Both the position numbers and the translations under genes were made by a program. From Ursus arctos (lineage: Eukaryota; Chordata; Mammalia; Carnivora; Ursidae): 64,000 bases of DNA. The notes beneath the pieces were generated by a model that was not told where the DNA came from, searched no databases, and saw nothing but the letters and a program-made list of their open reading frames with translations. The DNA lies in contig NW_026622952.1 in assembly GCF_023065955.2 (NCBI RefSeq), positions 34,731,813-34,795,812 on the forward strand, read 5' to 3'. Numbering within the stretch: the first letter of the stretch is position 1; each line of letters opens with the position of its first letter. This document shows positions 1 through 12,799 of the stretch, piece by piece.

Positions 1-2599
1 TGCCTACTTGTGGCTTTTTTTTTCCATGCTCAAATAGGATTTTACATATTTTATCTACAAAATAAGGGGTTGGATTAGATGACCCCCGAGATCCCTTGCC
101 GTTGCAAAATCTGTGATGTTTGAGATCAGATCTAATACGCTTTCAGTATAAGTGAAGACGCAGAGAAGTGTGTGGACCTTGAAGGCTGCGTGGCCCGGCA
201 GCCAAACCGTTAGGGCACATGCCGTGCTTCGAGAATTCTGAAGTCCGAGGTGAGATGTGAGTCCTTGAGGCTTTTTCATCTAAAGGCGGCCGCGGTTGGG
301 TCTTCCACAGGTCACTAGAGCAGCGCTCGTACTGAACCGTAGGAGCTGTGCTCAGCCCGCCGTCCCTGCGTCCTGTCGTCCTTCTGCCTGAGGACGGTTA
401 TTGTCTCAAGCCACAGGCAGGATGGAGCTCTCAAAACCAGTGGCATTCATACGTCGTAAAACCATCTGATTCCCGAGTACAGCTGGTTTTTCCTCTTTAT
501 GTTTATCAATTCTACATAGAGACTACTTGAGTTGTATACTTGGCTTTCTCACCACTAAAGTCTGGAATAGCCTCGTCTGCGAAAATACAGTAATTTGAGT
601 GGTGTACCTTTCATTATGGCCACAAACGTTCGTAACCACTCTGGACTTCTCTCTCCTGCTTGCTCCTCATTTCCACATCCACTTCTTTGTACACACGCGG
701 ACACACACGCTGCCCTTTGATTCCCACCATCTCCCTGACGTAGTGGTGATTTGTGGGATTTTCAGCAGCACCGTCGTTAAATGCCTAACGGTGAGCAAAG
801 AGGCAATCCCACGCCAATTGCCATAAAAAATACAGCTCCCAGAAAAGCAGATAATTGAAGGCAGCAGCAGATCCTGGATTTGCCTCCCCTGTCAGGAAAG
901 CTGCCAGGTCTCAGGGTCGCACTCCCTAACCTTCCTCCTTTGTGGTTGAAGGTCTGTTTTGTAGCTCAGAATAAAAACCGAATCAGAGTTAGTGGCTCTG
1001 TGTATTGTACGACGCCTCAGGAAGCAGAGTGAGAAACGTAGGACCGTAAATTCAGGCTGGATCGTGTTCCTTATTCCGTTAGGCTTCTCAACATGGCCTT
1101 AAGTAAACCACTGGACCTTTCTGCAGGTCAGTCTCCCATCACATAAACTAAAGGTTAATCGTACTTCTGGAATCTGGGGCATAAAAAGTGGCTTCCGATC
1201 CTGTGAACCAGGCAGCTTATCGTGCCTTGTTGGGTGAGAAGGGGAGAGAGGTGCTGAGGAAGCATTGGTATTTTTCCAAAGGAACCTCATGGTGCTTACA
1301 AAGCAGAAATTTCTTTTTCTTCCTCAGAGCGTTTCCCTGTCAAAACGCCAAAGTTCTGTGATGCTAGCCTTTTTTAAAGCTTAAAATAATACGGATGTTA
1401 ACATTTTTAAAGCTAGAATCTGCGAAGAAAATTATGTGTCAAAGATACTAAGACACCTCTTTCAACAAAATAAGCCTTAAGGATTACAATGAAGTATTCA
1501 GCATGGAGATCGAACTGCCTGAAAGTTGGCTTGCTCTTGATTATTAACAGCTGACGAGAATTTCATGCTGTATTTTGTCACCCAGATTTTGAGAGAAAGA
1601 TGCAGATGTGTGGGTACAGATACAAACACATAGACAAGTGTAGTTTGCAGTGAAGTACGCTCTTATTCACTGGGGAAAGGAATATGTTCCATGGCCAGTC
1701 TTATTTTGCACAGAACAAACCAGATTTCAACGTGATTTTGCAGTGCCCGCAAACAGGCCGGAAAGGAAACAGCCGTCAGCCTTATTTAGAGGGACCGTCT
1801 TACCGGGGCTCCTCCACAGAGGGTGGAACAGACCCCCGCAGTTCCAGTCCCGTGGAAGGTGACCGAAGACAGGACAGGACCCGGGGAGCCTGTTGTAATT
1901 CTCATCTGATAAAATACATCTTGGAGAAACTGGCCCAGATTTTCTTGCCTAAGTATATCCAGCTCGTACCTTCTTTCTCTGGCCTTTGCCGATCTGTCCG
2001 TTAAGATTGGTTTATTCGTGTTCCGTGTTGCCAAGGACTAGGATAGCAGCAGTACTTAACCAGTTCACCCATTTGATAGACCATGTCACGGGAGAAATCA
2101 TTTGTTTCTGTTTACCAAGGCAGTGGTTCCCTCTCTGGGACCTAATGAAAAAGTATCCGTTTGCTAAGGATAAGACTTCACAAAGTTACTAAAAGATCCC
2201 ATTTGTCCCCTTTGAATTCGAATGACGTCAAATCCGAAGCTCCGAGTGACAGCTAAACTATCTCACCAATTGCAAAATAAGAGAATTACTTAGCAAATAA
2301 GGGCCAATTTTCTAAACAGAATCTTTCAAAACAGGGAGAGGAAAGTAGGGCAGTAAAAAATATCTGGAAAAGGATTCCATTGTGAAAAAAATCAGGAGTT
2401 AACGCAGGGGGTTCTGAGTAGCGAAGTGCTAGGAATGCCCTTGTGCAGGATACTTAGCTTCCCATAAAGTGGTGTGAGTATGATTGATCTTCATAAGTAC
2501 TGGCTGGATAAGGAAATTTTTAAAAATCTCATCTTTCCGAAAGTGCCACAGCATTTTTATTTTCAGATTTTCAATGAAATAGTACCCTGGCGCTTTGAG

Positions 2600-3170
2600 A
2601 ATATTTTAAAATTTAAAAAGATTTTCTTTAGTTAAAAAATTAACATATGCTTATTGTTCAAATCCAAATAATACAGAACTGTGTAAAGCAAAAAGCAGCG
2701 ATGCCTCCTTGAAGTCCCGTTCCCCTTGGCATTTGTCCTTCTAGCTCTTTCTTATGCTGTCTGTGTGTGTGAGTGTTATTTGGAAGGGTTACACAAAAAT
2801 AGGATCATGAAGACAAATTGTCGTGAAACGTGGTTTCCCTCCCCCCACTTAATTCTGTGTTCTTATATGAAGAACAGCTTTTCATTTTAGTAAATGTGGC
2901 TGTAATTCATTATTTTTAAGTCATTCACCTGTCTACACCTGTGTATCATAATTATTTATTTATTCTAATGGCAATGTCCCAAATTTTTCATTATTGGACA
3001 GTGTGAAAATGAGAATTCCAGTACATTTTGGGACACCATTCCGGATTCAGTAGTGTTTCCAAAGCATAAATGCCTAGTAGTAGAGTTGCTGGTCCTGTCA
3101 GTTTGGCTGTGAACCACAGGCAAAGATCTTGTCCCTGTCATGTCTAATAAGGCTGAAACCTTGTTCTTTC
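2600..3170 (-). repeat. Old L1 fragment, antisense ORF2 type
   Basis: The text follows the familiar reverse complement of an L1 ORF2 3' part: a run like 'gcttattgttcaaatccaaataatacag', then the 'aatgcctagtagtagagttgctgg' type motif that corresponds to the antisense of the conserved WGIYPKE-like region. It is heavily diverged and has no open frame. The strand and the family (mammalian L1M) are inferred from remembered L1 structure. Confidence 0.5.
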
Positions 3171-6100
3171 CCTTCCTGGCCTTGACAGTCTGAAGCAGTG
3201 GGTGCATGTGGGAAGACAAGATCCTTATAATCCCTTTTTGCCGGCACCATCTTCTCTCCTTCCAGTTTTATAACTGCTTAAGTGAATAACAGAAAGACGT
3301 GGCTTTTTCAAGTCCAGAAGGGTCTCAACGATGGGATTGTCCAGTCAATTAAGATTGTAGGCGGCAGGTGAGCACTCATAGCAAAGCTGGTTTTTCTTCC
3401 CTCTCTTTGTGCCAGTGCTGACTTCTGGCCTGAGTTGATCACTGCCTTGTAAGACTTTGCTCTAAGCTACCAACAAACACCGACATTCTGAATTTTCCCA
3501 ACCATTTCCTTCACAGCTCCAGCTGCCACCACCGTGACGAGTGTCCCCCACTAAGCAGGGCTACATTTCATAGTGTGTTATTGGAGCACAACACTTGCGA
3601 GGCCATGGGGAGAGAGGCTGAGCAGTGCTCAGGGCGGGGACCCCCCAGATGAGCTGAGTCTCCCTGGCCCCTAACTCCCCTCCCTTGGGGGGGCCAGATG
3701 TGACTCCAGATGCTTCCTCCTGGGCAGTGCTAGCACAGTCCTCTCACCTCTGGAGGCTCAAGCATTGGGACATACACCCTGCTGTCCCTTGGACTCTCAG
3801 TCCCTTAAATGTTGAGTCTGGTAGATGAGAATGGTGTCACTTTGATAAGACATTTTTACTTGCCATTTGTGTTTATTCTGTGAATGCCTGCTCATACCCA
3901 GTGCCCTTTTTCTGTTATGTCCAGTTTTTCTCCTTGAAAGGCCTCTTTCTATACCTATATGTTATTTGAGTTACAGTGGTTTTGTTCACTCAATCATTTG
4001 TCTTTTGAACACCTTTCAAGTTAAAGAAGTTCAGGTGTTTGCTCAAATCCGAATCTAAATCCATCAGTTTTTATTTTCTGGCCTTCTGGAGAGCTTTGTT
4101 GGTAGTCAGTCACCATCAGAGAGAACCCAAGGCTGTTCTAAATCTTTTGCGAGTTACTGAAGCATGTAAATCATAAAAAGATCGTCATCTACACACCTGT
4201 TTTTCCCACAGACTGACACTCGTTCCTTCAGCCTGTGTCCACTGCACCCCCACTGTGTGCAGGTGTGTGGAGGCACTGGGGCGTCTGGCCCCGAGGAGGG
4301 CAGGCAAGGCCCCACCCTCAAGCCACTTCCAAAAGGGGGGCAGGGTAAGGGTGCCTTGAAAAGACTCTCCGGTTCCTGTGCTGCCCACGGGTGTCTCGTT
4401 GTGCAAATGGCTGATACTTAGGAAATGTGCCAAACAGAGCCCGAGACACAGATTTGAATAAACCAAGTCACGGTGCATCTTGTCAAGGATGAAAGGGACA
4501 GTGGTTTCCGCTGGAGTTAGAGCAGTGGTGTGTTTGCATCCAGCACAAGGGAGCTTCCTAGAGCGTGCGTGGCTAGCTCGGTTTCCCCAACACCCTGGAG
4601 AGGATTAGGAGGGAGAGTGGAGAGAGAAGCTACCCTGTATCACCACCAAAACTTCTGTTTAGAATTCCTTTTCTTAAACCTTCCCAAACAAATGCCAGAA
4701 GCAAGTTCACATATCTATAAGATCTCACTCTTTCCCAAAACTCGAAGTAACTTAAATTAGATTTCTGTTTCTGTCAGGTGAGGATAACTACTGTTTTTAA
4801 GTGCGCATTGACAAGACTGCTTCTAGATGACATTTCCCTTCATTAAGTGTGTATGTAGTGTGAAGTCTCCAGCCACTTGACTTAAAATAATTCATTTCAT
4901 AACACAACATCACAAGCACCTTCTGCAAATAGAGGCATTTTTCAAAAACAAACCACTGGCTTGAAAATCTTTATTGTGCACTTGAACCTCTAGAAATTAT
5001 GTTAAACACACGTAGTCCCCACCCTTCTGAAGCTTATGGACCTGTGTAAACAGCTCAGACCCCAGGGCAAACCGTGAGCCAAAACCCTAAATTAACAACC
5101 AGGCAGCCTCTTAGCTTTACCTGCTAGTGGGAGTCAGTGCCGTTGTGGAGGTCGGCTTCCTTGTAATGGATAAGTCACGTAATATGAAGGGACAAGGAGT
5201 AACAAGTAGCACATTTATACCTAAGCCTCATTTCCTATTTCACAGTTTACTTATGTAACTAAGGAATTGTCCTTTTAGGTGATGTGTTTTTAAGCTCTAA
5301 GTCAAATTAAACAAAATTGTGATTATTTTCTCCCTGATCATGGGGTAATAAAAATGCAGAATTCTATATGGATATGGATGTAGATACAGACGCGTGCAGA
5401 TGTACTCTTATTATGGATAATTTTCAAAATACACAGGACATGCCTGCTTTTATCCTCTCTAAATCTAATGTAACCAGATGTACATTTATCTAGATGTTTA
5501 AATGCTGACTCCCACTTGAATGAACATTGCAATGTGGAAATAATTTAAATATGTGATTCCAGAAGGTTAATTAAATAGTTATGCTATAGCTATTAAAGGA
5601 TGTTATTAAACTATTAAAAAGTTAGGGACTTCCATTTCCTGGTCTGGCCTATAAGGAAATCACTACTCTGCCCTGACAATAAGGACAGAAGATGAACAAA
5701 CTGAAAAATCAACAACTCTTCTTAGATCTGTCAGGAAAATAGATCGTGGGTCAAAACATTGCCCCCAAAATTGGAGAGACAGGCAGCACAGAAAATGACA
5801 ACTCACCAGAGCGGAAACTAGGAGAACCTAAACTATAATTGATAAATCCTGGAGGCTCCATGTAGACAAGCCTAAGAGTTAAAAACTCCAGGGGACCGGC
5901 CTTGGGACGCCCCCACGCTTATGTGAATTCCCATCTAGGAGCTCTCCTAGGTCCTCAGAAAAGAAAATCTCCTGTGCTTCCAGGAGGGAGAAGAAAAAAG
6001 TGGCCATTCTGAAATAGCCAGAGCATTCTGTTAATAAGAGCTGTCCTCAGGAACAACTGTTTTACTAGAGTCTAATCTACAAAGGTTTTGTGAGAACCTA

Positions 6101-7751
6101 ACCAACTTGGGGGAAGATAAATACCCACTCCAGCCACCCTGTCTCACCTAAGGGGTGGGTGGGGGAGCTGAGAAGCACTTGTGAAGTTCTCAGTTGGGGG
6201 CACAGGCTCCCCAAAAGACTGAGACCTAATCATAAGACTATAGAAGACTTCCTGTCCCCCATGCCCCCGCTTCGTTACTGAAGACCTGCGTACAGAGTTC
6301 CATTCACCTGGTACATAATGTCTGTCTGGCCTTCCATGTAAAATCACCAGGCATACTGAAAGACAAAAAACGACCCAGTTTGAAAAGACAGAAAAAGTGT
6401 CGGAATCAGATGTAGACATAGCAGGAATGTTGGAATTAGGAGACCAGGAATTTAAAACAACTATGATTAAGGCACTAAGGGCTCTAATGGGAGAAGTAGA
6501 CAAGATACAAGAATAGATGGTCATTATAAGCTGAAAGAAAAAGGAAATTCTAAGAATCAAAAAGAAATACTAGACGTCAAAAACACTAAAATAAGTGAAG
6601 AACACCTTTGGTGGGCTTGTCAGCAGAATAGATATGACTGAAGAAAAAATCTCTGAACTTGAGGAAATGTCCATAGAAACTTTCAAAACTGAAAAAGAGA
6701 AAAAAAACCGGTGGGGGGGGGGGGGACAGAATATCTAAGAACTGTGGGACAACTACAAAAGGTGTAACTTAGGCATAATGGGAACACCTGCACAAGAAAG
6801 AGAAAAACAGAAGAAATATTTAAAGCAATAATGATTGAGAAGTTCTCCAAATTAGTGTCAGACATGAAACTATAGGTCCAGGAAGCTCAGAGAACACCAT
6901 GCAGGATAAATGCAAAGCAAACAAACCAAAACACCCTATACCCAGGCGTATCACATTCAAACTGCAGAAAATCACAGATACAGGAAAAATCCTGAAGGAA
7001 GCCAAAGTAACTTCTACAGGAGCAAAGAAAAGAATTACATCTGACTTCTCCAAAGCCATGTAAGCTAGGAGAGTAGAGTGAAATATTTATTTTGAGAGAA
7101 AAAATAAACCACCAACTGAGAATTCTATACCCTACAAAATTATCCTTCAGAACTGAAAGAAGTACTTTCTCAGACAAATGAAAATTGAGAAAATTTGTTG
7201 TCAGTAGACCTGCCTAGCAAGAAATGTTAACAGAAGCTCTTCAGAGAGTAGGAAAATACTATAGGCCAGGAACTAGGATCTATATAAGGAAAAGAAGAGC
7301 GTTGAAGAAGGAATTAGTGACAGTAAAGTTAAAACTTTTATTTTTCTTATTCTTAATCTAACATAACAGTTTGGAATAATAATAGCAACAATGTATTTGA
7401 CATGTATATGCTTGTGTGTAAGTGAAATGAATGGCAGCAATGATACAAGGGACAACAGAGATATTAGTAATATTATTATATGGTTTGTGCACTACCCAGA
7501 CAGTACTGTGGTGTTTTGCATATTGCAAAATATTGGAGAACCACTTTAAAAATGTTTTAAAAAGAAGTATAATTGATACGCTAAGAAAGGAGAGAAAAGG
7601 GTAATATAGGGTGCTCAGTTAAAACCACAGAAGGCAGCAAAAGGGTAGAAGGCAAAGACAGAAACAAAGTACAGGGGCAATGACAAGAAGACAATAATAA
7701 ATATGGTAGATATCAATCCAGCCATATCAATAATCACTTCATTTTTTTTAA

Positions 7752-7939
7752 AAGATTTTTATTATTTATTCAACAGAGATAGAGACAGCCAGCGAGAGAG
7801 GGAACACAAGCAGGGGGAGTGGGAGAGGAAGAAGCAGGCTCATAGCAGAGGAGCCTGACGTGGGGCTCGATCCCATAACACCGGGATCACGCCCTGAGCC
7901 GAAGGCAGATGCTTAACCGCTGTGCCACCCAGGCGCCCC
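7752..7939 (-). mobile_element. Carnivora SINE (tRNA-derived), reverse orientation
   Basis: Reads as the reverse complement of the arctoid Carnivora SINE: tail 'attatttattcaacagagatagagac', body, then 'ctgtgccacccaggcgcccc' at the right edge. It sits in the tail of the next SINE. The flanks 7735-7751 and 7940-7956 match apart from one base (cactt[c/t]attttttttaaa), consistent with a target-site duplication. Confidence 0.92.
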
Positions 7940-7956
7940 CACTTTATTTTTTTTAA

Positions 7957-8053
7957 AGACTTTAAGTAATCTCTGCACCCAACATGGGGCTCAAACTCAC
8001 AACCCCAAGATCAAGAGTCCCATGCTCTACTGACGGAGCCAGCCAGGTGCCCC
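7957..8053 (-). mobile_element. Older Carnivora SINE fragment, reverse orientation
   Basis: A shorter, more diverged tRNA-SINE head: 'aatctctgcacccaacatgg' through 'gagccagccaggtgcccc'. Together with the SINE inserted in its tail it is flanked by an exact 13-bp duplication, tcaataatcactt, at 7727-7739 and 8054-8066. Confidence 0.85.
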
Positions 8054-9348
8054 TCAATAATCACTTTAAACATTAATGACCTGACTTTGCCAATTCAAAG
8101 AGATTGTCAGAGTTGAATAAATGGCAAGACCCGACTATATGTTGTCTACAAAAAACCCATTTTACATATAAAACAAATATAGACTAAAAGTAAAGGGATA
8201 GAGAAAAATATACCATGCTAACACTAATCAAAACAAAGTGGGAGTAGCTATATTAATCTGATACAGGGGTGACAGCTGACATGAAAAGTTCTCAGATATA
8301 AAGAAGGACACTACATAGTGATAAAGGAATCCGTTTTCCAAGAAGAGATAACAGTCCTTAATGTGTATGCACCTAACAACACAACATCAAAATTGTGAGG
8401 CAAAAACTGATACATACATCTGCAAGGAGAAATAGATAGATCCACTCTTCCAGTTGGAGACCTGAACACCCCTTTGTCAGAAATGGACAGATCCCAAAGG
8501 CAGAACATCAGCAAGGACACAGTTGAATTCAACCACACTGTTAATTAACTAGATATAATTGACATCCATAGACTACTTCATCCAACAACAGCAGAATTCA
8601 CATTCTCCTCAAGCTCACATGGAACATTCACCAAGAGAGACCATGTTTTGTGCCATAAAATACAACTTAAAAATATAAAAGAATGCAAATCATGTAGTGC
8701 CTGCTTTCAGACAACAATGGAATAAAACTAGAAATCAATAACAGAGAGATAGCTGGAAAATCCCAAAGTTCTTAGAGACCTTACAACACACTTTTAAATA
8801 ACACATGGGTCAGAAAAAGGAATCTCAGGAGAAAACATACTTTGAACTAAATGAAAATGAAAAGCCAATTTATCAACTTTGTGGGATGCAGCAAAAACAA
8901 TGTTTAGAGGGAAATTTTTAAGTGGTGAATGTATATACTGAAAAAGAAGATTTAGAGCCAATAATCTAAGCTTCTGCCTTAGGAAACTAGAAAAAGAAGA
9001 GTAAATTAAATCCAAAGCAATCAGAAGAAAAGAAATAAAAATTAGAGTAGAAATCAGTGACATTGAAAACAGGAAATCAGTAGCAAGGTTGCAGGATACA
9101 CAGTTAATATAAAAAGTCAATTGCTTTTCTATATTTCATTCTATAGGAACAAGTGGAATTTGAAATTAAAAACACCATATAATTAGCACCCCCCAAAATG
9201 AAATTGTTACAGATCTAACAAAATATGTATAAGACCTAAATGAGGAAAAATACAAAACCTCTTGGATGAAATCAAAGAACTAAATTAATAGATAGTCCAT
9301 GCTCATGGATAGGAAGACTTAATATTGTCAAGATGTTAGTTCTTCCTT

Positions 9349-9465
9349 GGGCGCCTAGGTGGCTCGGTTGGTTAAGCATCCAACTCTAGATCTCAGCTCA
9401 GGTCTTGATCTCAGGATCATGCGTTCAAGCTCTCCACTGGGCGTAGAACCTACTTTAAAAAAAAA
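9349..9465 (+). mobile_element. Carnivora SINE, short older type
   Basis: Starts 'gggcgcctaggtggctcggt', continues 'ctcaggatcatgcgttcaag' and ends 'gtagaacctactttaaaaa'. ATGTTAGTT occurs at 9333-9341 and 9466-9474, a possible short target-site duplication in the host L1. Confidence 0.88.
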
Positions 9466-11055
9466 ATGTTAGTTGACCCGTAGATTTAATGCAATCCCAG
9501 TCAGAACCCCAGCAAATTATTTTGTGAATATAGACAAACTGGTTCTGAAGTTTACATGGAGAGACAAAAGACAGATGGTAGCCAACACAATATGGAAGGA
9601 GACAGAGTTGGAGGACTGACACTACCCAACATCAGGACTTACTATAAAGCAACAGTAATCAAGACAGTGTGGTATTGATGAAAGAACAGATAAATAGATG
9701 AATGGAGCATCATAGCCGAGAATCAGACCCATATAAATATAGATAGAGTCAACTGACTTTTGACAGAGGAGTGAAAGCAATATAATGGAACAAGAGAGTC
9801 TTTTCAGCAAATGGAACAACTGGTCATCCACATGCCAAAAAAAAAAAAAAAATCTAGGCACAGGCTTTATACACTTAGCAAAAATTAACTAAAAATGGAT
9901 TGTAGGCCTAAATACAAATCTGTAAAGAACTGTTGATAAAGGACTGTTATCCAAATATGCAAAGAACTCTTAAAACTCAACAATAAGACAATGAACAACC
10001 CAACTGAAAAGTAGACAAAAGACCTGAACAGACACCTCACCAAAAAAGATACACAGATGGTAAATAAGCATATGAAAAGGTTTTACACATCGTACGTCGT
10101 TAGGGAACTGCAAATTAAAACAACAGGGAGCTACCACTACACACCTGTTAGAATGGCCAAACTCTCGAACACTGACGCTTCACTGACAACGCCAAATGCT
10201 GACAAACATGCTGTACAGTAGGAGCTTTTGTTCATTGCTGGTGGAAATGCAAAATAGTACAGCCACTTTGGAGACACTATGGCTTTTTTTTTCTTCAATT
10301 CTTTTTGTTCCCCCAGCTTTATTGAGATGTAATTGACATGTAGTGTAAGGTGCAGGTTAATGTTTTCTCACAAAAGTAAATAAACATGCCCTTGCCATAT
10401 GATCCAGGAGTCCCACTTGTTGGTATTGACCCAAAGGAGTTGAAAAGTTACGGACATGGATGTTACGGCATCTTTCTTTATAATTGCCAAGACTTGGGAG
10501 CAGCCAAGATATCCTTTAGTGAGTGATGGTACTTGTACTGTGGTACTTGTAAACAATGGAGTATTATTCAGCGCTAAAAAGAAATGAGCAACCAAGCCAT
10601 GGAAACACATGGAAGGATCTTAAATGCATATTACTAAGTAAAAGAAGCTAACCTGCTATGTAAATTCTACTTCAACAAACTTAAAATTAGGATAAGATAG
10701 AAAAAAGTTTGAAAAGATGAGTAAGAGGTTGAAATGTTAGGAGATATTTCTTGGTCACAGTGCTGTAAGTAGTTTTTCATTTCTTTTTTGAGGGTCTTAG
10801 GTTTTCCAGACGCAATAAAATGATCACATATTACCCATGTAGTAAGATCCTTGAAATGCTGTGAAATAAACTTGCCCCATCAGCCGCGGCGCGCGAGTGT
10901 CGCCCCCTGCTGGCGAGAGGGGACACCGTCACCACCCCCATCGCTGCCCACGCTGCGCTCCGGCTCAGTGCCCAGGCTCTCAAGCCTTACAGCACGTCTT
11001 CGGAACTTTTTAATTAGTGTTCTGTGGGGTTTTGTGGGTTTTTTTCCTTTGCCAG

Positions 11056-11183
11056 GCTGAACAGTCAGAAGAAGAGCAGAAGCAGGGTTTGAATGCGGAG
11101 AAACTGATGAGGCAAGCCTCCAAGGACGTGTGCCGGCTCCGGGAGCAGAGCCGGAAGGTGCCACGGCAGGTGCAGTCCTTCAG
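11056..11183 (+). CDS. WWC2: WWC2 penultimate coding exon (128 bp)
   Basis: The exon is preceded by a pyrimidine-rich acceptor ending in 'tttttcctttgccag' at 11055 and followed by the donor 'gtaaag' at 11184. Read in phase 0 from 11056 it gives AEQSEEEQKQGLNAEK, then LMRQASKDVCRLREQS, then RKVPRQVQSF, ending with the first two bases of an Arg codon. The same order (KLMRQ..KDV.RLR.QS...P..VQ.FR) is the C-terminal helical part of the WWC/KIBRA family, next to the aPKC-binding region. WWC2 is a cytoplasmic/junctional scaffold with WW and C2 domains that promotes LATS1/2 activation in the Hippo pathway; none of those upstream domains are in this window. The AEKLMRQASKDVCRLREQS wording points to WWC2 rather than WWC1 or WWC3, and the neighbouring CLDN22/CLDN24 genes agree with the mammalian WWC2 locus. 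Confidence 0.95.
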
Positions 11184-12732
11184 GTAAAGCGCCCGGCCCG
11201 CCACACTTAAGGCTTGTCCTCGCGCGTCTGAATTAATGCTGGAAGTTCGCACTCACAAACGAGAGCCCAAATCCTCTTGTGCCGCTGTGAACGTATATGC
11301 CTCCGTGTGCCCTTCCCGAGGTTACAGACTCCCCTGGCAGCGGCCCTGACCCGATTCAAGCCTGGCTCCCAAGAACTCGGGGTGCCCCCCCCCCCCCGCC
11401 GCCGCTCTTAGAGGCAGTTGGTACATCTCACTGAGAAAGTACAGAAAGGCATAGATCTTCTAGGCTTCTGTTGTTCACTCATTCAACAGACGTTCCTTGG
11501 GCCCCTCCTAGGCCCCGAGTCGTGCCGGGTCAGGGATCCTCCCCCGGGGCGTCTGGGGCGCCCTGCCACCAGCACTGGGGCCACCCCCCCACCACCTGCT
11601 TGTTTCACCTGGAATCAGGGGCCCCGTGTTCCCTGGCCCTCTGATTGCTCAAGGGAAGTTCGAAATCAGGAGTCAAAAGTGGCCACTGGTTCAGGGATGT
11701 AAACCCCCCGCCTGAGCCAGAGAAACCCACTAGCAGTGAGCGACGGTCCCTGTTCTTCTTCAGGCCTTCGTATCATCGTGAGCACCCTCCCTTGCCTGTC
11801 AGGATGCAAACCAAAGAGAACTCTTGTCCCGGTCCCCCCGGTTCTGCCCCTCTCCCTTTCTTCTCTCTCCTGTCCTTGTCTTTGGAGCTTCTCCACCTCA
11901 GCCCTTGCTTCTTGACCCCACACTTCCTCCACCATCTACATAGACTCTCAGTTTCTCAAAGGAAGACCGGTGCTTTATTCTTTTTTGTTGTTGTCGTTCT
12001 ATTCTTTATGGCCACCAAGTGCCCTGCATAACATCACACACCCTCGGAGTGTTGATGGGGTCCTATGTATGATGTGAAGAGTTTGCACAAAAGTGGGTAT
12101 ATTGCTCCTGTCTTTGGAAACTGTACAATCCTAAAACCTTACTATTATTATTATTATTTCTTTTTTTTTTTTGATACTCTCCTAACCTCTGAAACCGTTT
12201 TGCTGGGTCTTTCTCAGCGTCTCCCTTTCGGGCTGTTCCTCCTTATGCCTGCTTCGGGATGCGGGACAGATTTGCCTTTAGTACAGTCACGTTCCTTCTT
12301 TCCCCCTCATCGGGAGTCATGGGGTCACTCAGCCAGTGTCCCTGACCTGAGCATGGTATTGATTTTAGAGAATTTTCCGGGCATCATGTACTTTGCTACG
12401 AAGTCCCTGAGAAGTTCCCCGGGACTTTGGACTTCTTGCCCCTCTCCTGCCTGGCTTAGGCGCACTCATAACTGACCCCCTGGTGGTTTAAAAACTGTCT
12501 CACACTGGAAATCCAGGGTCTGTCGGTGATTCGCCGTAAGCCAGAGCTGCCGTGCTCGTTATAGCCTCCCGTGAAGGGGAAAGACGATCTCGGTTTGATG
12601 GAGTTCTGCCTAAGGAAAAGATCTCTTAGGCAGGCGTGCGGACACTACGCGGAGCTCTTGGGACTACTGTTAGTGGTCCCTGAGTACTGTCAGCGGCCTA
12701 TTCGAGCTGGTTTATTTCTCCCCCGACTGTAG
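11184..12732 (+). other. WWC2: WWC2 last intron (1,549 bp)
   Basis: The intron is bounded by 'cag|gtaaag' at 11183/11184 and 'ccgactgtag|ggag' at 12732/12733. It contains a C-run near 11388, C-rich sequence around 11520-11640 and an (ATT)n plus poly-T stretch at 12141-12172. I see no transposon or additional gene. The reading frame is restored across it: AG at the end of the upstream exon plus G gives Arg. Confidence 0.93.
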
Positions 12733-12799
12733 GGAGAAGATCGCCTACTTCACCAGAGCGAGGATAAGCATCCCGCCCCTGCCAGCTGATGATGTGTGA
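12733..12799 (+). CDS. WWC2: WWC2 terminal coding segment and stop codon
   Basis: After the split Arg codon the frame reads EKIAYFTRARISIPPLPADD-V and stops at TGA 12797-12799. REKIA(Y/F)FTR...IPxLPADDV is the conserved end of all WWC proteins. The last four residues, ADDV, are the known class III-like PDZ-ligand of KIBRA proteins that recruits PDZ partners at cell junctions. The exon continues directly into a long 3' UTR. With the exon at 11056 this gives the last 64 residues of the protein; the remainder lies to the left of the window. Confidence 0.96.

Larger units (their letters stand above)
5620..10670 (+). mobile_element. Decayed sense-strand L1 (LINE-1, L1M-type) with internal deletions
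   Basis: The order of landmarks is that of a mammalian L1. A 5' UTR/ORF1-like part runs at 5620-7300. An ORF2 start region follows, encoding the endonuclease ('tatatgttgtctacaaaaaaccca' near 8140; 'catccaacaacagcagaattc' near 8578). The ORF2 C-terminal part ends in 'caatggagtattattcagcgctaaaaag' near 10554-10582. The endonuclease part reaches about 9085 and then jumps to sequence from the far end of the reverse transcriptase domain, so the central ORF2 is deleted. A second jump occurs near 9930. Only short open frames remain in either strand, so the element is dead. Three SINEs are inserted in it (7752-7939, 7957-8053, 9349-9465), plus an L1 3'-UTR-like patch (10280-10380). Subfamily (L1MA/L1MB-like) is uncertain. 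Confidence 0.85.
1..11055 (+). other. WWC2: WWC2 intron (upstream of penultimate coding exon), 5' end outside window
   Basis: This stretch lies upstream of the recognisable WWC2 exon at 11056 and shows no other segment that I can translate into KIBRA-family protein, so I read it as intron. It holds a possible L3/CR1-like fragment at about 50-125 (a 'ggggttggattagatgacccc' type motif), an antisense old L1 piece (2600-3170), L2/MIR-like traces near 4215-4350 and 4980-5050, and the large L1 at 5620-10670. Segments 130-2600 and 3170-5620 are otherwise unique AT-rich sequence in which I see nothing definite. An upstream exon hidden here cannot be fully excluded by eye. Confidence 0.7.

Noticed and set aside
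1684..2004. Possible extra WWC2 exon (106-aa frame)
   Set aside because: No match to KIBRA-family sequence and no convincing acceptor/donor pair around it.
6144..7177. Several minus-strand open frames of 80-138 aa
   Set aside because: Antisense of the decayed L1; no conserved product.
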